Origin: DASZKW01 sp035552775
Lineage (GTDB): Bacteria; Actinomycetota; Acidimicrobiia; Acidimicrobiales; Palsa-688
Direction: 5' to 3'
Assembly: GCA_035552775.1 (NCBI GenBank)
Contig: DASZKW010000032.1
Location: forward strand, 1-64,000
DNA: 64,000 bases
The notes beneath the pieces were generated by a model. The model ran no database searches and was not told where the DNA came from. It saw only the letters and a list, made by a program, of their open reading frames with translations. This document shows positions 43,224-51,920 of this stretch, piece after piece (position 1 is the first letter of the stretch; every line of letters starts with the position of its first letter). Position numbers and translations under genes: made by a program.

Positions 43224-46200
43224 TCAGCCGTAGCGGACCAGGCCCTTGGGGGTGGGCACGAACTCTGCCGAGCGCAGCGCCGCCTCCAGCCCTTCGGGGT
43301 AGCGGGCGACGGACAGGCGGGACCAGATCCCGGAGCGAACCCGGTCGGCCAGCGCCCCGACTGCGTCGTCCTCCCAGGTGCCGTCCATGTCGCGCAGCGC
43401 CACCAGACCCCGACCGCCCCGCTCGACGTAGAGCGAGGCGACCCCGTTGACGGCGACGACATAGGCCCCCGCGACGCGCTGAGGGCCCTTGACCGGCCAC
43501 GGCAGACACGATCCGAGGGCGTTGGCCGGGTCGGTGGCGGCGAGCACAATCACGTCAGCGCCGCGCCCTCGCTCCGTGCCCCGACCGCGCCCGCCGGCCT
43601 CTCCCAACCCACGCCCGCCGGACTCCCCCGACCCACGCCCGCCGGCCTCTCCCAACCCACGCCCGCCGGCCTCCCCCGACCCGCGCCCGGCTGGCGGCGC
43701 CTCTACCGCCGCGGACCGCTCGGCTCGCAGGCGGTCTACTGCGCCGGGGAGGGCGAACTGCGCCCCGCCCATCCCGGCCACGAAGTACCCCCGCCGTACC
43801 CGGCCGGACTCTTCCATGGCCTTGAGCACCGGGTATATGCCGGCGAAGCCACCGGGGATGCCTTCTCCGCGCACCGCCTCCCTGGTGAGCACGCCGTAGC
43901 GCTCGAGGAGCAGCGCGGCCACGGCCACCCCCGCCTGCGTGGCACCCGACCCGGCCGAAAGCCCGGGGGCGGGGACCGCGCCGCCCGCGGCTGCCGCCAG
44001 CTCCCGTGCGACCAGGGACCAGCGCCCCTGGCCACGGGGGGGTCCGAGGACTCTCAGGGACCCCACCCGGGCGCGCCGCACCACCGCGCCTCTACCGGCG
44101 GCACCGCCCCCACCGCTGCGCCGCCGGCCTCCGGGCCGGGCGCTGCCGACGGTAGCGCGCATCGCCGCCCACGAGTCGTTGGTCACCTCGCCCGCCCATA
44201 CCAGGTCCCAAAGCGCCTCGAGCACGTCGTGATCGCTGAGCCCCGGAGCGCCGAGCTCCCGGAAGAAGCAGGCGCCCCGCGCCTCCAGAACCGCCCGCAG
44301 GTGGCCATGCACATCGCTCGCGGCACCGGCCGACCCGGCACCGGCCGACTCGGAACCGGCGCCCCCGTTCCCGCCGGCGCCCCCGTTCCCGCCTGCGCCC
44401 CCGTTCCCGCCGGCGCCCGCCACCCCGCCGGCGCCCGCCACCCCGCCGGCGCGCAGCTCACCCACCATGCCGAGCCGGGGGAGGATGACGGCGGCGGCGT
44501 CGCGCCGGGCCAGCACCACCTTGCCGTCGTCGCGCCCGACGGTCCCCGCCCCCACCCACATGACCTCACCGGCGGCCAGGAGCTCGTCGAGCATGCGGGG
44601 CTGGTAGTCCCGGACCCGGGCGGGCAGCACCTCACGCTCCCACACGCTGGCGGGCACGGCCACGCCCTGCAGCTGGCCCACAACCTCCCACAGCCGGTCG
44701 ATCCCCCCGGCCACCGTCCCCGCCCCGCGACCGGCCATCGTCCCCGCCCCGCGACCGGCCGTCCCGAGCCGGCCGGCGGCCGGCTCGACGCCGTGCCAGG
44801 CGGGTAGGAATCCGACCAGGGCGCCGGCCGGCGCCGCCTCCACCTCCTTGCGCAGCAACGCCAGCGAACGCTGCCTCACGATGCGCAGCACCTCGCTGTC
44901 GCACCACTCCGCCTCCACCCCGCCCGGGCCCTCCACCCCGCCCGGGCCCCGGCTTCCCCCGGGCCGGAACGCCCCCCGCTCCAGGCGCCCCTCCCCCGCC
45001 AGGCCCGCCAACACCGCGGTCACCGAGGCGACGGCCAGCCCGAAGCGGGCCGCCGGCTCACGGGCCAGGAACGGGCCGTGCACCCGCGCCCAGCGCCGCA
45101 CCAGGTGGACGAGGGCGTCGGGCACAGCCTCCAGGTACGCCTCGGGCAGGCCGGGGGGCGGCGAGACCCCGAGGGCGTCGCGGTAACGGCCGGCGTCCTC
45201 GGCGGCGATGAGGCGTTCCTCGCCGGCGATGCGGACACGGGCGGCGCGGCGCTCTGCCACCAGGGCCGAAGCCGCGGCCGCCCCCACCCCGGGCGCACAC
45301 CGCGCCGCCAGCTCCTCCTCCGACAGGTCACCGAGGCGGCGCAGCAGGTCCGCGGCCCCGTCGACGGAGGTCGCCCGGCGCCGCTCGTCGAGGGCCTGCA
45401 GCTCGTCCTCGAGCTGTTCGAGGGCGCCGAGGTCCAGCAGGTCCCGCAGCTCGTCGGTCCCGACCAGCTCGGCCAGCATGCGCCGGTCCAGGGTGAGGGC
45501 CTGGGCCCGGCGCTCGGCGAGGGGGGCGTCGCCCTCGTACATGAACGCGGCCACGTAGCTGAACACCAGCCCGCCGGCGAACGGGGAGGGGGACGCCACC
45601 TCCAGCGCCGTCACCCGCACCCGGCGGGCGGCGACGTCACGCATCAGGCCGGCGAGGGCGGGGAGGTCGAAGCTGTCGCGCAGGCACTCCCTGTAGGTCT
45701 CCAAGATGATCGGGAACTCGCCGTACTTCGACGCCACCCCCAACAGGTCCGAGGCCCTCTGGCGCATCTGCCACAGCGGGGTGCGCGAGCCGGGGCGGCG
45801 CCGGGGGAGCAGCAGCGCCCGGGCCGCGTTCTCCCGGAAGCGCGCCGCGAACAGCGCCGACGAGCCGACCGCCCCCACCACCAGGTCGTCCAGCTCGTCG
45901 GGATCGATGAGCACGGCGTCGGCGCCGGGGGCCTCCTCCGCCTCGGGCAGGCGCACGATGATCCCGTCGTCGCTCCACACGGCCTGAACTTCAACCGTCT
46001 GAACCTCGCCACCGCCCCCTCCAACGCCGGCGCGCTCGCTCAGCTTGGCTTCGATGGCCATGGCCCACGGGGCGTGGACCCGCGCCCCGAACGGGGTGAG
46101 CACCGCCACCCGCCAGTCGCCCAGCTCGTCGCGGAAGCTCTCCACCACGATCTGGCGGTCGGTCGGCACCAACCCGCCCGTGGCTTCGAGTTCGGAGGCC

Positions 46201-48224
46201 ACGTAGGCCCGCAGGTTGGCGACGGCCAGGTCGTCCAGGTCGCAGTCGGCCGCCAAACTCGCGTCGGAGCGGTCCCCGGCCGCCAACTCCCGGCAGAACG
46301 AACCCACCGCCACCCCGAGCTCGAAGGGGCGCCCGAGGCTGTCGCCGTGCCAGAAGGGCATCTTGCCCGGCACCCCCGGCGCCGGCGTCACTATCACCCG
46401 GTCCCTGGTGATTTCCTCGATACGCCAGGTGGTGGCACCGAGCAAGAACGTCTCTCCGGCGCGGCTCTCGTAGACCATCTCCTCGTCGAGTTCGCCGACC
46501 CGGCCGCCGCCGGGGGTGAACACCCCGAACAGTCCCCGGTCCGGGATCGTCCCCCCGCTGGTGACGGCGAGCATCTTGGCCCCGGGACGGGCGGTGAGGG
46601 TGCCCGCCACCCGGTCCCACACCAGGCGGGGCCGCAGCTCGGCGAACTCGTCGCTCGGGTAGCGCCCGGCGAGCATGTCCAAGACCCCCTCGAACGCCGC
46701 AGGCGACAGGTCGGCGAACGAGTACGCCCGGCGCAGCACCGCCCCCACCTCGTCGACGGGCACCGGCGCCTCGGCCGCGGCCACCATGGCCACCACGTGC
46801 TGGGCGGCCACGTCCAGGGGGTTGCGGGGGACACGCGTGTGCTCGACCAGGCCGGCGTGCATCCGCTCGGCCACCACGGCAGACACGAGCAAATCATGGC
46901 GGAACTTGGGGAAAATGCGACCCTTGGAGGCTTGCCCGACCTGGTGCCCGGCACGCCCGATGCGCTGCAGGCCCGACGCCACCGACGTGGGCGCCTCAAC
47001 CTGGATCACCAGGTCGATGGCTCCCATGTCGATGCCCAGCTCCAAGCTGGACGTGGCCACGAGCGCCGGCAGGTGCCCTGCCTTCAGGGCGTCCTCGATC
47101 TCGGTGCGCTGCTCGCGGGCGATTGACCCGTGGTGGGCCCGAACCAACTCAACCGGCGCGCCGGCGCCCAGGTACGACGATCCGCCGGCGGCAAAGTCCT
47201 CCCATCCCGCGCCCCGCTGCCCGTCGAGGCCACCACCAGACGATGCGCCGGCCTGGGCCTCGGCGTGCAACTCGTTGAGCCGGGCGGCGAGGCGCTCGGC
47301 CAGCCGGCGGGAGTTGACGAAGATCAGCGTGGTGCGATGCGAGTAGATGAGCCCGAGGAGGCGGGGGTAGATGGCCGGCCATATAGATGCGCGCACCTCG
47401 GGGTCCCCCGCCGCCGGCCCCCGCATCACCAGATCGTCGTCGTCGACCGGGCGCGGCCGCCCCTCGAGGCCACCAGCAGAGCCGAGGGGACGGCCCAACT
47501 CGGCCATGTCCTCCACGGGCACGACGATCTCGAGCTCCAGGGGCTTGCGGACGCCGGCGTCCACAATGGCCACCGTTCTGGGGGCGCCACCGTCGGCCTG
47601 GCCCCCGAGGAATCGGGCCAGCTCCGCCAGGGGACGCTGCGTGGCTGACAGGCCGATGCGCTGGGGAGGCTTGGCGCACAACTGCTCGAGGCGTTCGAGG
47701 GACACGGCCAGGTGGGCGCCGCGCTTGGTGGCGGCCACGGCGTGCACCTCGTCGACGATCACGTGGGTGACCGGCGCCAGCACCGAGGCGGCCCGGGAAG
47801 TGAGCAACAGGTAGAGCGACTCGGGGGTGGTGATCAAGATGTCAGGGGGGTGGGAGGCCATGCGCCGGCGTTCCTCGGCCGGGGTGTCACCGGTTCGGGT
47901 CGCCACCCGCACGGCCGGGACTTCCACCCCGAGGCGTGCCGCCTCCCGGGCGATGCCGGCGAGAGGAGCCCTCAGGTTGCGCTCAACGTCGTAGGTAAGG
48001 GCTTTGAGTGGGCTGACATAGAGGACCCGACACCCCTCCTCGGGAGCGGTGAGCAGGCGGTCGAGCGCCCACAGGAAAGCGGCCAGCGTTTTCCCCGACC
48101 CCGTGGGCGCGAGGATCAGCGTGTGGTCGCCCCGCTCGATGGCCGCCCAGCCCTGGACCTGCGCCGCCGTCGGCCCGGAGAACGCGGCGTCGAACCACGC
48201 CCGGGTGGGAGCCGAAAAGGCCAC
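43224..48224 (-). CDS. lhr: Lhr-type superfamily 2 ATP-dependent helicase
   Basis: A very large helicase of 1,666 residues (1,675 from ATG 48251), a 3'-5' DNA/RNA-DNA helicase linked to repair in mycobacteria. Motif I APTGSGKTLAAF is at about residues 39-50, the DEVH box (IVDEVHAV) at about 158, the second RecA domain has SLELGIDMGAIDLVIQ and LQRIGRAGHQVGQ, then the Lhr winged-helix and core domains; the C-terminal half matches the Lhr-CTD layout. Usual length is about 1,500; the excess comes from at least three in-frame tandem-repeat expansions in the C-terminal half. The GTG 48224 start is tentative; ATG 48251 would overlap the start of the divergent PAC2 gene. Confidence 0.93.
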   Translation of the reverse strand: MAFSAPTRAWFDAAFSGPTAAQVQGWAAIERGDHTLILAPTGSGKTLAAFLWALDRLLTAPEEGCRVLYVSPLKALTYDVERNLRAPLAGIAREAARLGVEVPAVRVATRTGDTPAEERRRMASHPPDILITTPESLYLLLTSRAASVLAPVTHVIVDEVHAVAATKRGAHLAVSLERLEQLCAKPPQRIGLSATQRPLAELARFLGGQADGGAPRTVAIVDAGVRKPLELEIVVPVEDMAELGRPLGSAGGLEGRPRPVDDDDLVMRGPAAGDPEVRASIWPAIYPRLLGLIYSHRTTLIFVNSRRLAERLAARLNELHAEAQAGASSGGGLDGQRGAGWEDFAAGGSSYLGAGAPVELVRAHHGSIAREQRTEIEDALKAGHLPALVATSSLELGIDMGAIDLVIQVEAPTSVASGLQRIGRAGHQVGQASKGRIFPKFRHDLLVSAVVAERMHAGLVEHTRVPRNPLDVAAQHVVAMVAAAEAPVPVDEVGAVLRRAYSFADLSPAAFEGVLDMLAGRYPSDEFAELRPRLVWDRVAGTLTARPGAKMLAVTSGGTIPDRGLFGVFTPGGGRVGELDEEMVYESRAGETFLLGATTWRIEEITRDRVIVTPAPGVPGKMPFWHGDSLGRPFELGVAVGSFCRELAAGDRSDASLAADCDLDDLAVANLRAYVASELEATGGLVPTDRQIVVESFRDELGDWRVAVLTPFGARVHAPWAMAIEAKLSERAGVGGGGGEVQTVEVQAVWSDDGIIVRLPEAEEAPGADAVLIDPDELDDLVVGAVGSSALFAARFRENAARALLLPRRRPGSRTPLWQMRQRASDLLGVASKYGEFPIILETYRECLRDSFDLPALAGLMRDVAARRVRVTALEVASPSPFAGGLVFSYVAAFMYEGDAPLAERRAQALTLDRRMLAELVGTDELRDLLDLGALEQLEDELQALDERRRATSVDGAADLLRRLGDLSEEELAARCAPGVGAAAASALVAERRAARVRIAGEERLIAAEDAGRYRDALGVSPPPGLPEAYLEAVPDALVHLVRRWARVHGPFLAREPAARFGLAVASVTAVLAGLAGEGRLERGAFRPGGSRGPGGVEGPGGVEAEWCDSEVLRIVRQRSLALLRKEVEAAPAGALVGFLPAWHGVEPAAGRLGTAGRGAGTMAGRGAGTVAGGIDRLWEVVGQLQGVAVPASVWEREVLPARVRDYQPRMLDELLAAGEVMWVGAGTVGRDDGKVVLARRDAAAVILPRLGMVGELRAGGVAGAGGVAGAGGNGGAGGNGGAGGNGGAGSESAGAGSAGAASDVHGHLRAVLEARGACFFRELGAPGLSDHDVLEALWDLVWAGEVTNDSWAAMRATVGSARPGGRRRSGGGGAAGRGAVVRRARVGSLRVLGPPRGQGRWSLVARELAAAAGGAVPAPGLSAGSGATQAGVAVAALLLERYGVLTREAVRGEGIPGGFAGIYPVLKAMEESGRVRRGYFVAGMGGAQFALPGAVDRLRAERSAAVEAPPAGRGSGEAGGRGLGEAGGRGSGESGGRGLGEAGGRGRGTERGRGADVIVLAATDPANALGSCLPWPVKGPQRVAGAYVVAVNGVASLYVERGGRGLVALRDMDGTWEDDAVGALADRVRSGIWSRLSVARYPEGLEAALRSAEFVPTPKGLVRYG
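43586..43681. repeat. 24-bp tandem repeat, four copies, in lhr
   Basis: Units start at 43586, 43610, 43634 and 43658 and encode variants of an eight-residue Gly/Glu/Ala/Arg block near the C-terminus. The frame is kept. Confidence 0.92.
44360..44449. repeat. 18-bp tandem repeat, five copies in two sub-types, in lhr
   Basis: Three units of one type (44360, 44378, 44396) and two of a second (44414, 44432) encode Gly/Ala/Asn or Gly/Ala/Val hexapeptides. The frame is kept. Confidence 0.9.
44712..44759. repeat. 24-bp tandem duplication in lhr
   Basis: Units 44712-44735 and 44736-44759 differ at one base. They encode an eight-residue AGRGAGT-type repeat. Confidence 0.85.
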
Positions 48225-48249
48225 GGTTCGAGGGTACCGTTGAGGGAAC

Positions 48250-49176
48250 ATGGACCTGGTCACCTGGGAACGCCGTCCCGTGCTGCGCCACCCCCTGCTG
48301 GTCACTGCGTTCGAAGGTTGGAACGACGCCGGTGACGCCGCCAGCCTGGCCGTCGCCTACCTCGCCGACGTGTGGGGCGCCGAGAGCTTTGCCACCATCG
48401 ACCCCGAGGAGTTCTTCGACTTCACCAGCGCCCGCCCGCACGTCCGCATCGTCGACGACGACAGTCGCACCATCGAGTGGCCGTCGACCACCCTGTCGGC
48501 GGCGACCATCCCCGGCACCGAGCGCGACGTCATCTTCGTGCGCGGCGTCGAACCCCAGTTGCGCTGGCGGACCTTCTGCGCGGCGATCGTGGACGTGGCC
48601 ACCGCACTGGGCGCCGAGATGGCGGTGAGCCTGGGCGCCCTGCTCGCCGACGTGCCCCACACCCGGCCGGTCAAGGTGACCGGCACCACCGACGATCCCG
48701 ACCTGACCGGGCGCCTCGGCCTGATCCATTCCACCTACGAAGGGCCCACGGGGATCATCGGCGTACTCGCGTCGGCCTGCAGCGACGCCGGCCTCCCGTC
48801 CGCCAGCTTCTGGGCCGCTGTGCCCCACTACGTCCACCAGGTCCCGTCACCGAAGGCGGCGCTGGCGCTGGTGGAGCGTTCGGCCGCCGTGCTCGGGGCG
48901 CGGGTCAACCCCTTGGAGCTGCGCTTCGCCGCGGACGAGTACGAGCGCCAGGTGAGCGAACGCGTCGCCGACGACGAGGACGCCGCCGCCTACGTCGCCC
49001 AGTTGGAGGCGGCCGACGACAGCGATACGGGCGAGGCCAGCGAGGGGATTTTCCGTAACCCCGGCGGGAGCGCGGCCGGTGGAGGTACCGCCGGCGGGGC
49101 CGGGGTGCATCTGGACCCCGGAGGCCTGGCCGACGAGGTGGAGAGGTTCCTGCGCGAACACCGCCGCGAGAAGTAG
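48250..49176 (+). CDS. PAC2-family protein
   Basis: A 308-residue protein of the proteasome-assembly-chaperone-2 fold. Visible family blocks: LLVTAFEGWNDAGDAASLAV, DPEEFFDFTSARPHV, ERDVIFVRGVEPQLRWRTF, SLGALLADVPHTRPVKVTGT, and FWAAVPHYVHQVPSPKAALA. Actinobacteria with 20S proteasomes often encode such proteins; binding to peptides or an NTP is suggested but the function is not proven. The tail is Gly/Ala-rich before a basic C-terminal helix. Its ATG overlaps one alternative start of the divergent lhr gene. Confidence 0.9.
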   Translation: MDLVTWERRPVLRHPLLVTAFEGWNDAGDAASLAVAYLADVWGAESFATIDPEEFFDFTSARPHVRIVDDDSRTIEWPSTTLSAATIPGTERDVIFVRGVEPQLRWRTFCAAIVDVATALGAEMAVSLGALLADVPHTRPVKVTGTTDDPDLTGRLGLIHSTYEGPTGIIGVLASACSDAGLPSASFWAAVPHYVHQVPSPKAALALVERSAAVLGARVNPLELRFAADEYERQVSERVADDEDAAAYVAQLEAADDSDTGEASEGIFRNPGGSAAGGGTAGGAGVHLDPGGLADEVERFLREHRREK

Positions 49177-49184
49177 TAGGGCCG

Positions 49185-49679
49185 GTGAGCCAGGCGCCGC
49201 GGCTGGTGCCGTGCTGCGTTTGGAGGGCCCGTCCCGAGGTGGTCATTGCCCTCGACGACCGCTTCGGTGAGCCAGTGGACGCCTACGTCAACGGATCTCA
49301 GGTTTGGCTCCGCGACGACGGCCCCGCCGGCGCCACCCTCGAATGGCGCCTGCACCCGGTGGCCGGCTACCGGCGGCCGGCCGGCGTCGGGACCTACGAG
49401 GTGTTCGCCGCCGCCGCTCTCGCCCTGGCGACGGGTGGCACGCCGCCGGCGCCGCTCTCGGCGCTGTGGGAGGGGTTGGAGGTGTTCCCCGCCTACAGCG
49501 GCGCGGACGGGAGCGACGTGGAGCCCCAGCCCCTCGCCGCGGCCGCCACCGCCGCCCTCGGCATCGCCCCCGACGCGTCGGGGCTGGTGGACCACGACGC
49601 AGTCGGCGACGAGTGGGAGCAGCGGGCGGGGGAGGCGTCGATAGTCGCCGCCCTCCTGGCCCAACTCGGTCGGAGCTGA
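49185..49679 (+). CDS. Hypothetical protein following PAC2 gene
   Basis: A 164-residue acidic protein, no signal peptide, no membrane helix. It has two Cys near the N-terminus (VPCCVW), and predicted strands VVIALDDRFGEPVDAYVNG and QVWLRDDGPAGATLEWRLHP, followed by helices. I recognise no family. The GTG start is 8 nt after the PAC2 stop, so it is in the same operon and may share its role. Confidence 0.6.
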   Translation: MSQAPRLVPCCVWRARPEVVIALDDRFGEPVDAYVNGSQVWLRDDGPAGATLEWRLHPVAGYRRPAGVGTYEVFAAAALALATGGTPPAPLSALWEGLEVFPAYSGADGSDVEPQPLAAAATAALGIAPDASGLVDHDAVGDEWEQRAGEASIVAALLAQLGRS

Positions 49680-49694
49680 GGGATGGGGCCCCGG

Positions 49695-49870
49695 GCTGGT
49701 GTGGCTGGTGTGGCTGGTGTGGCTGGTGTGGCTGGTGTGGCTGGTGTGGCTGGTGTGGCTGGTGTGGCTGTTGGGGCTGGTGTGGCTGGTGTGGCTGTTG
49801 GGGCTGGTGTGGCTGTTGTGGCTGGTGAGGCTGGTGGGGCTGAATGAGGCTGGTGGGGCTGGTGGGGCTG
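49695..49870. repeat. 9-bp minisatellite, about 19 copies
   Basis: Near-perfect units of GGCTGGTGT, with variants GGCTGTTGG and GGCTGGTGG, right after the stop of the hypothetical gene. Two 3' copies are spaced by CTGAATGAGG. It is noncoding. The surrounding 331-bp gap (49680-50010) has no gene, only this array and a hairpin at 49899-49948. Confidence 0.95.
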
Positions 49871-49898
49871 AATGAGGTCGACCGGGTAGGAGCGGCTG

Positions 49899-49948
49899 CT
49901 CTACTGTGCAGTTCTCGGGGTTATAGCCCATACTTCTGCACAGGAGAG
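49899..49948. terminator. Stem-loop in convergent gap
   Basis: Arms 49899-49911 and 49936-49948 (CTCTACTGTGCAG and its partner) pair at 12 of 13 positions around a 24-nt loop that itself holds GGG and CCC. No U-tract. It lies between converging genes and may end both transcripts. Confidence 0.5.
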
Positions 49949-50010
49949 CGTTGGGCTATCGGGAATGGCGCGTCCCGGACCCGTGTGCACCCCGGCCGCG
50001 GTGTCTGCGC

Positions 50011-50367
50011 CTAATCGGTTCCGGCGAACGTGTCCTTCCACTCCCGAGCTCTCGAAGGCTCCAATTGCCGTGTCAATAGAGGATTCGCTAGCTCGAAAAT
50101 TAGTTGCTTGAGGGTTTCGCCGTGCGGGAACTCATAACCGATATCGTCTCTGCCCTCAATCGCTTCAGCCCATTCCTCCACCTCCGCGCTTGCGAGGACC
50201 CCGTGAAGGTAGAGGTCAAGGACGTGTATGACATTGCCCGGCCCCAAGACGGTGAGCTCGGCGTCGCTATCCCAGGGAAAAGCACGCAGGCGGCGGACCG
50301 CATCAGCCACGGGCTCACGAAGGTCGATCAGGTCACGGAGAGCCTGAGTGCGCGAGACCGTCGTCAT
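50011..50367 (-). CDS. Probable immunity protein for the adjacent toxin-like protein
   Basis: A 118-residue acidic soluble protein with no signal peptide: LRRLRAFPWDSDAEL, VLDLYLHGVLASAEVEEWAEAIEGRDDIGYE and FELANPLLTRQLEPSRAREW. It resembles small families found next to polymorphic toxins, but I cannot name one. Its ATG overlaps the stop of the toxin-like gene as ATGA, the tight coupling expected for a toxin-immunity pair. Codon use is less GC-rich than in the flanking genes. The function is inferred from size and context. Confidence 0.6.
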   Translation of the reverse strand: MTTVSRTQALRDLIDLREPVADAVRRLRAFPWDSDAELTVLGPGNVIHVLDLYLHGVLASAEVEEWAEAIEGRDDIGYEFPHGETLKQLIFELANPLLTRQLEPSRAREWKDTFAGTD

Positions 50368-51794
50368 GGGTACTTCACCTTGACATGGACCACGGACCCG
50401 TCAGGGGCGTAGGTCGTCTTATAGAAGGTCACCGTGTTTCCTTCCGCGTCAACCACCTTTGTGTACGTGGCATAGGAGCCCGGGATGTTGGCAGCGGGGA
50501 CGTTGGCGTCGAACCGGACGGACCCGTCCGGCAACTGCGTGATGGTCGGCTCTTCGGCTCCCGTGGGGAGACTCTTCATGAAGCGGCCGTAGTTGGTTTG
50601 CACGGGCTCTGGGAGATCGCTAGGAGTTGTCGCCGTTCCTCCAGGCCCTGCGCCATAGTCGGGTCCTGACGGCGAATCGCCAGGTCCGGAGCGTTCGGCG
50701 TTGTCGGCGTCTTGGGCCATGTGGGCGAGGTTGTGGCCCATGTCCGCCGCGGACACGGCGGCCATGCCGGCGCCGGCAGTGATCAAAGCGGCGCTGGCCA
50801 CGTTGACGGGCACCCCTACCAGGGCACCCACACCGGTGGCGTCCAAGAGCCCGCCGCCGACCTCGCCGCCGGCGCCCGCCACGACGGCAGCCAACCCGAG
50901 CGCCATGCCCCCGACGTCGAGCGCGGCCTTGAGGGCGTCGGGGTTGTCCACGGCGTGCCACGCCCACTCCCCTGCCGCGCCGAGGTCCCGCCCGGCGTCG
51001 CCGGCCCAGCCCGCCACGTGGTGCTCGGTCCAGTTCCACGCCCCCGACGCCACGTTGCCGATGTCGTCGAAGACGCCGCTCAGCCAGCTGTGATGGGGGT
51101 TCTGGATACCCGCCGCACTCGCCGCGTGCAGGGCGGCGGCCACCGCCGCCGACGCGGTGTGGGCGTTGGCCACAGCGGTGTCTTTCATGTGGTGGGCTGC
51201 GGCCATGTCCTCGTTCGCCGCGGCCAGGTTCGCCTGGGCCGCCGACACCTGGGCCTGGGCGCCCTGGTAGCCGGCCTGCAGGCCCTGCAACTGCGCCTGG
51301 GCGGCCGCAGCAGCAGCCGGAGTCGGCGCCGGCGTGGTGGCCGCCGTCATCGCCGCGGAGTTGTAGGACCCCGCCGCCGACTCGGCGCCCGCCGACGCCG
51401 CAGCCACCTGGCCCTGCGCGACGGCGATGGCACCCTGCGCCGACATCGCCCTGGCCAGCGCCTGCACGGCCAGCGCCTGGGCGTCGCCCAAGCGGGGCCA
51501 GTATCCGTCGAGAGCGTCGGCCGCGTCGTGGTACGACGTGGTCAGCTTCGACAACTCGCCGGGCAGCTTGGCCACATGAGGCCTGAACCGCTGCGCCGCC
51601 GGGCCCACCCAGATCGACTCGGAGTCCGAGCCCACCGCCCGCACCAAAGCGTTCTGCTGGGCCACCTCGTCGGCCAGGTCCCTCAGGTTCACGGCAATGG
51701 CGCGCACCGCGTCAGGGTCACCGGGCACCGGGTTCGCGCCGAACACGCCCCAGTCGTAGCCGTCGATGCCCGTCACCCTGTCTGTCACCTCCAT
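50364..51794 (-). CDS. WXG-domain polymorphic-toxin-like protein
   Basis: A 476-residue protein. The N-terminal about 110 residues form a helical WXG100/LXG-like module (DPDAVRAIAVNLRDLADEV, then IWVGPAAQRFRPHVAKLPGE with W-V-G in the turn). Then come an Ala-rich helical stretch to about residue 220, tryptophan-rich HHSWLSGVFDDIGNVASGAW and EHHVAGWAGDAGRDLG, a hydrophobic glycine-rich segment (about 290-350) and a distinct C-terminal domain after a Gly/Pro/Ser linker, ending FYKTTYAPDGSVVHVKVKYP. This layout is that of type VII-secreted polymorphic toxins, with the last about 85 residues as the putative effector. No signal peptide. No T7SS genes are in the window. Confidence 0.7.
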   Translation of the reverse strand: MEVTDRVTGIDGYDWGVFGANPVPGDPDAVRAIAVNLRDLADEVAQQNALVRAVGSDSESIWVGPAAQRFRPHVAKLPGELSKLTTSYHDAADALDGYWPRLGDAQALAVQALARAMSAQGAIAVAQGQVAAASAGAESAAGSYNSAAMTAATTPAPTPAAAAAAQAQLQGLQAGYQGAQAQVSAAQANLAAANEDMAAAHHMKDTAVANAHTASAAVAAALHAASAAGIQNPHHSWLSGVFDDIGNVASGAWNWTEHHVAGWAGDAGRDLGAAGEWAWHAVDNPDALKAALDVGGMALGLAAVVAGAGGEVGGGLLDATGVGALVGVPVNVASAALITAGAGMAAVSAADMGHNLAHMAQDADNAERSGPGDSPSGPDYGAGPGGTATTPSDLPEPVQTNYGRFMKSLPTGAEEPTITQLPDGSVRFDANVPAANIPGSYATYTKVVDAEGNTVTFYKTTYAPDGSVVHVKVKYP

Positions 51795-51920
51795 CGCAGC
51801 CGCAGCGCCCGCTGCCCGCCTGTAGCTATCCAGTGGGAACGAGTGCCACGCAGGCAGCGCCCTGCGTCACCGCATGATCGTAGGTGGTCCCCGAGTTGAG
51901 CAACGGATCGGCTCCTTGGG

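Noticed and set aside
45078..47126. A 682-codon open frame on the plus strand opposite lhr
   Set aside because: It is antisense to well-conserved helicase motifs and its composition (His, Gly, Arg, Val rich) is typical of the reverse strand of high-GC genes.
49695..49870. Possible CRISPR array
   Set aside because: The units are 9 bp, contiguous and without spacers; this is a tandem minisatellite.
48990..49931. A minus-strand frame with many Ser-His-Thr repeats
   Set aside because: The repeats are the translation of the 9-bp minisatellite, and the remainder is antisense to the PAC2 operon.
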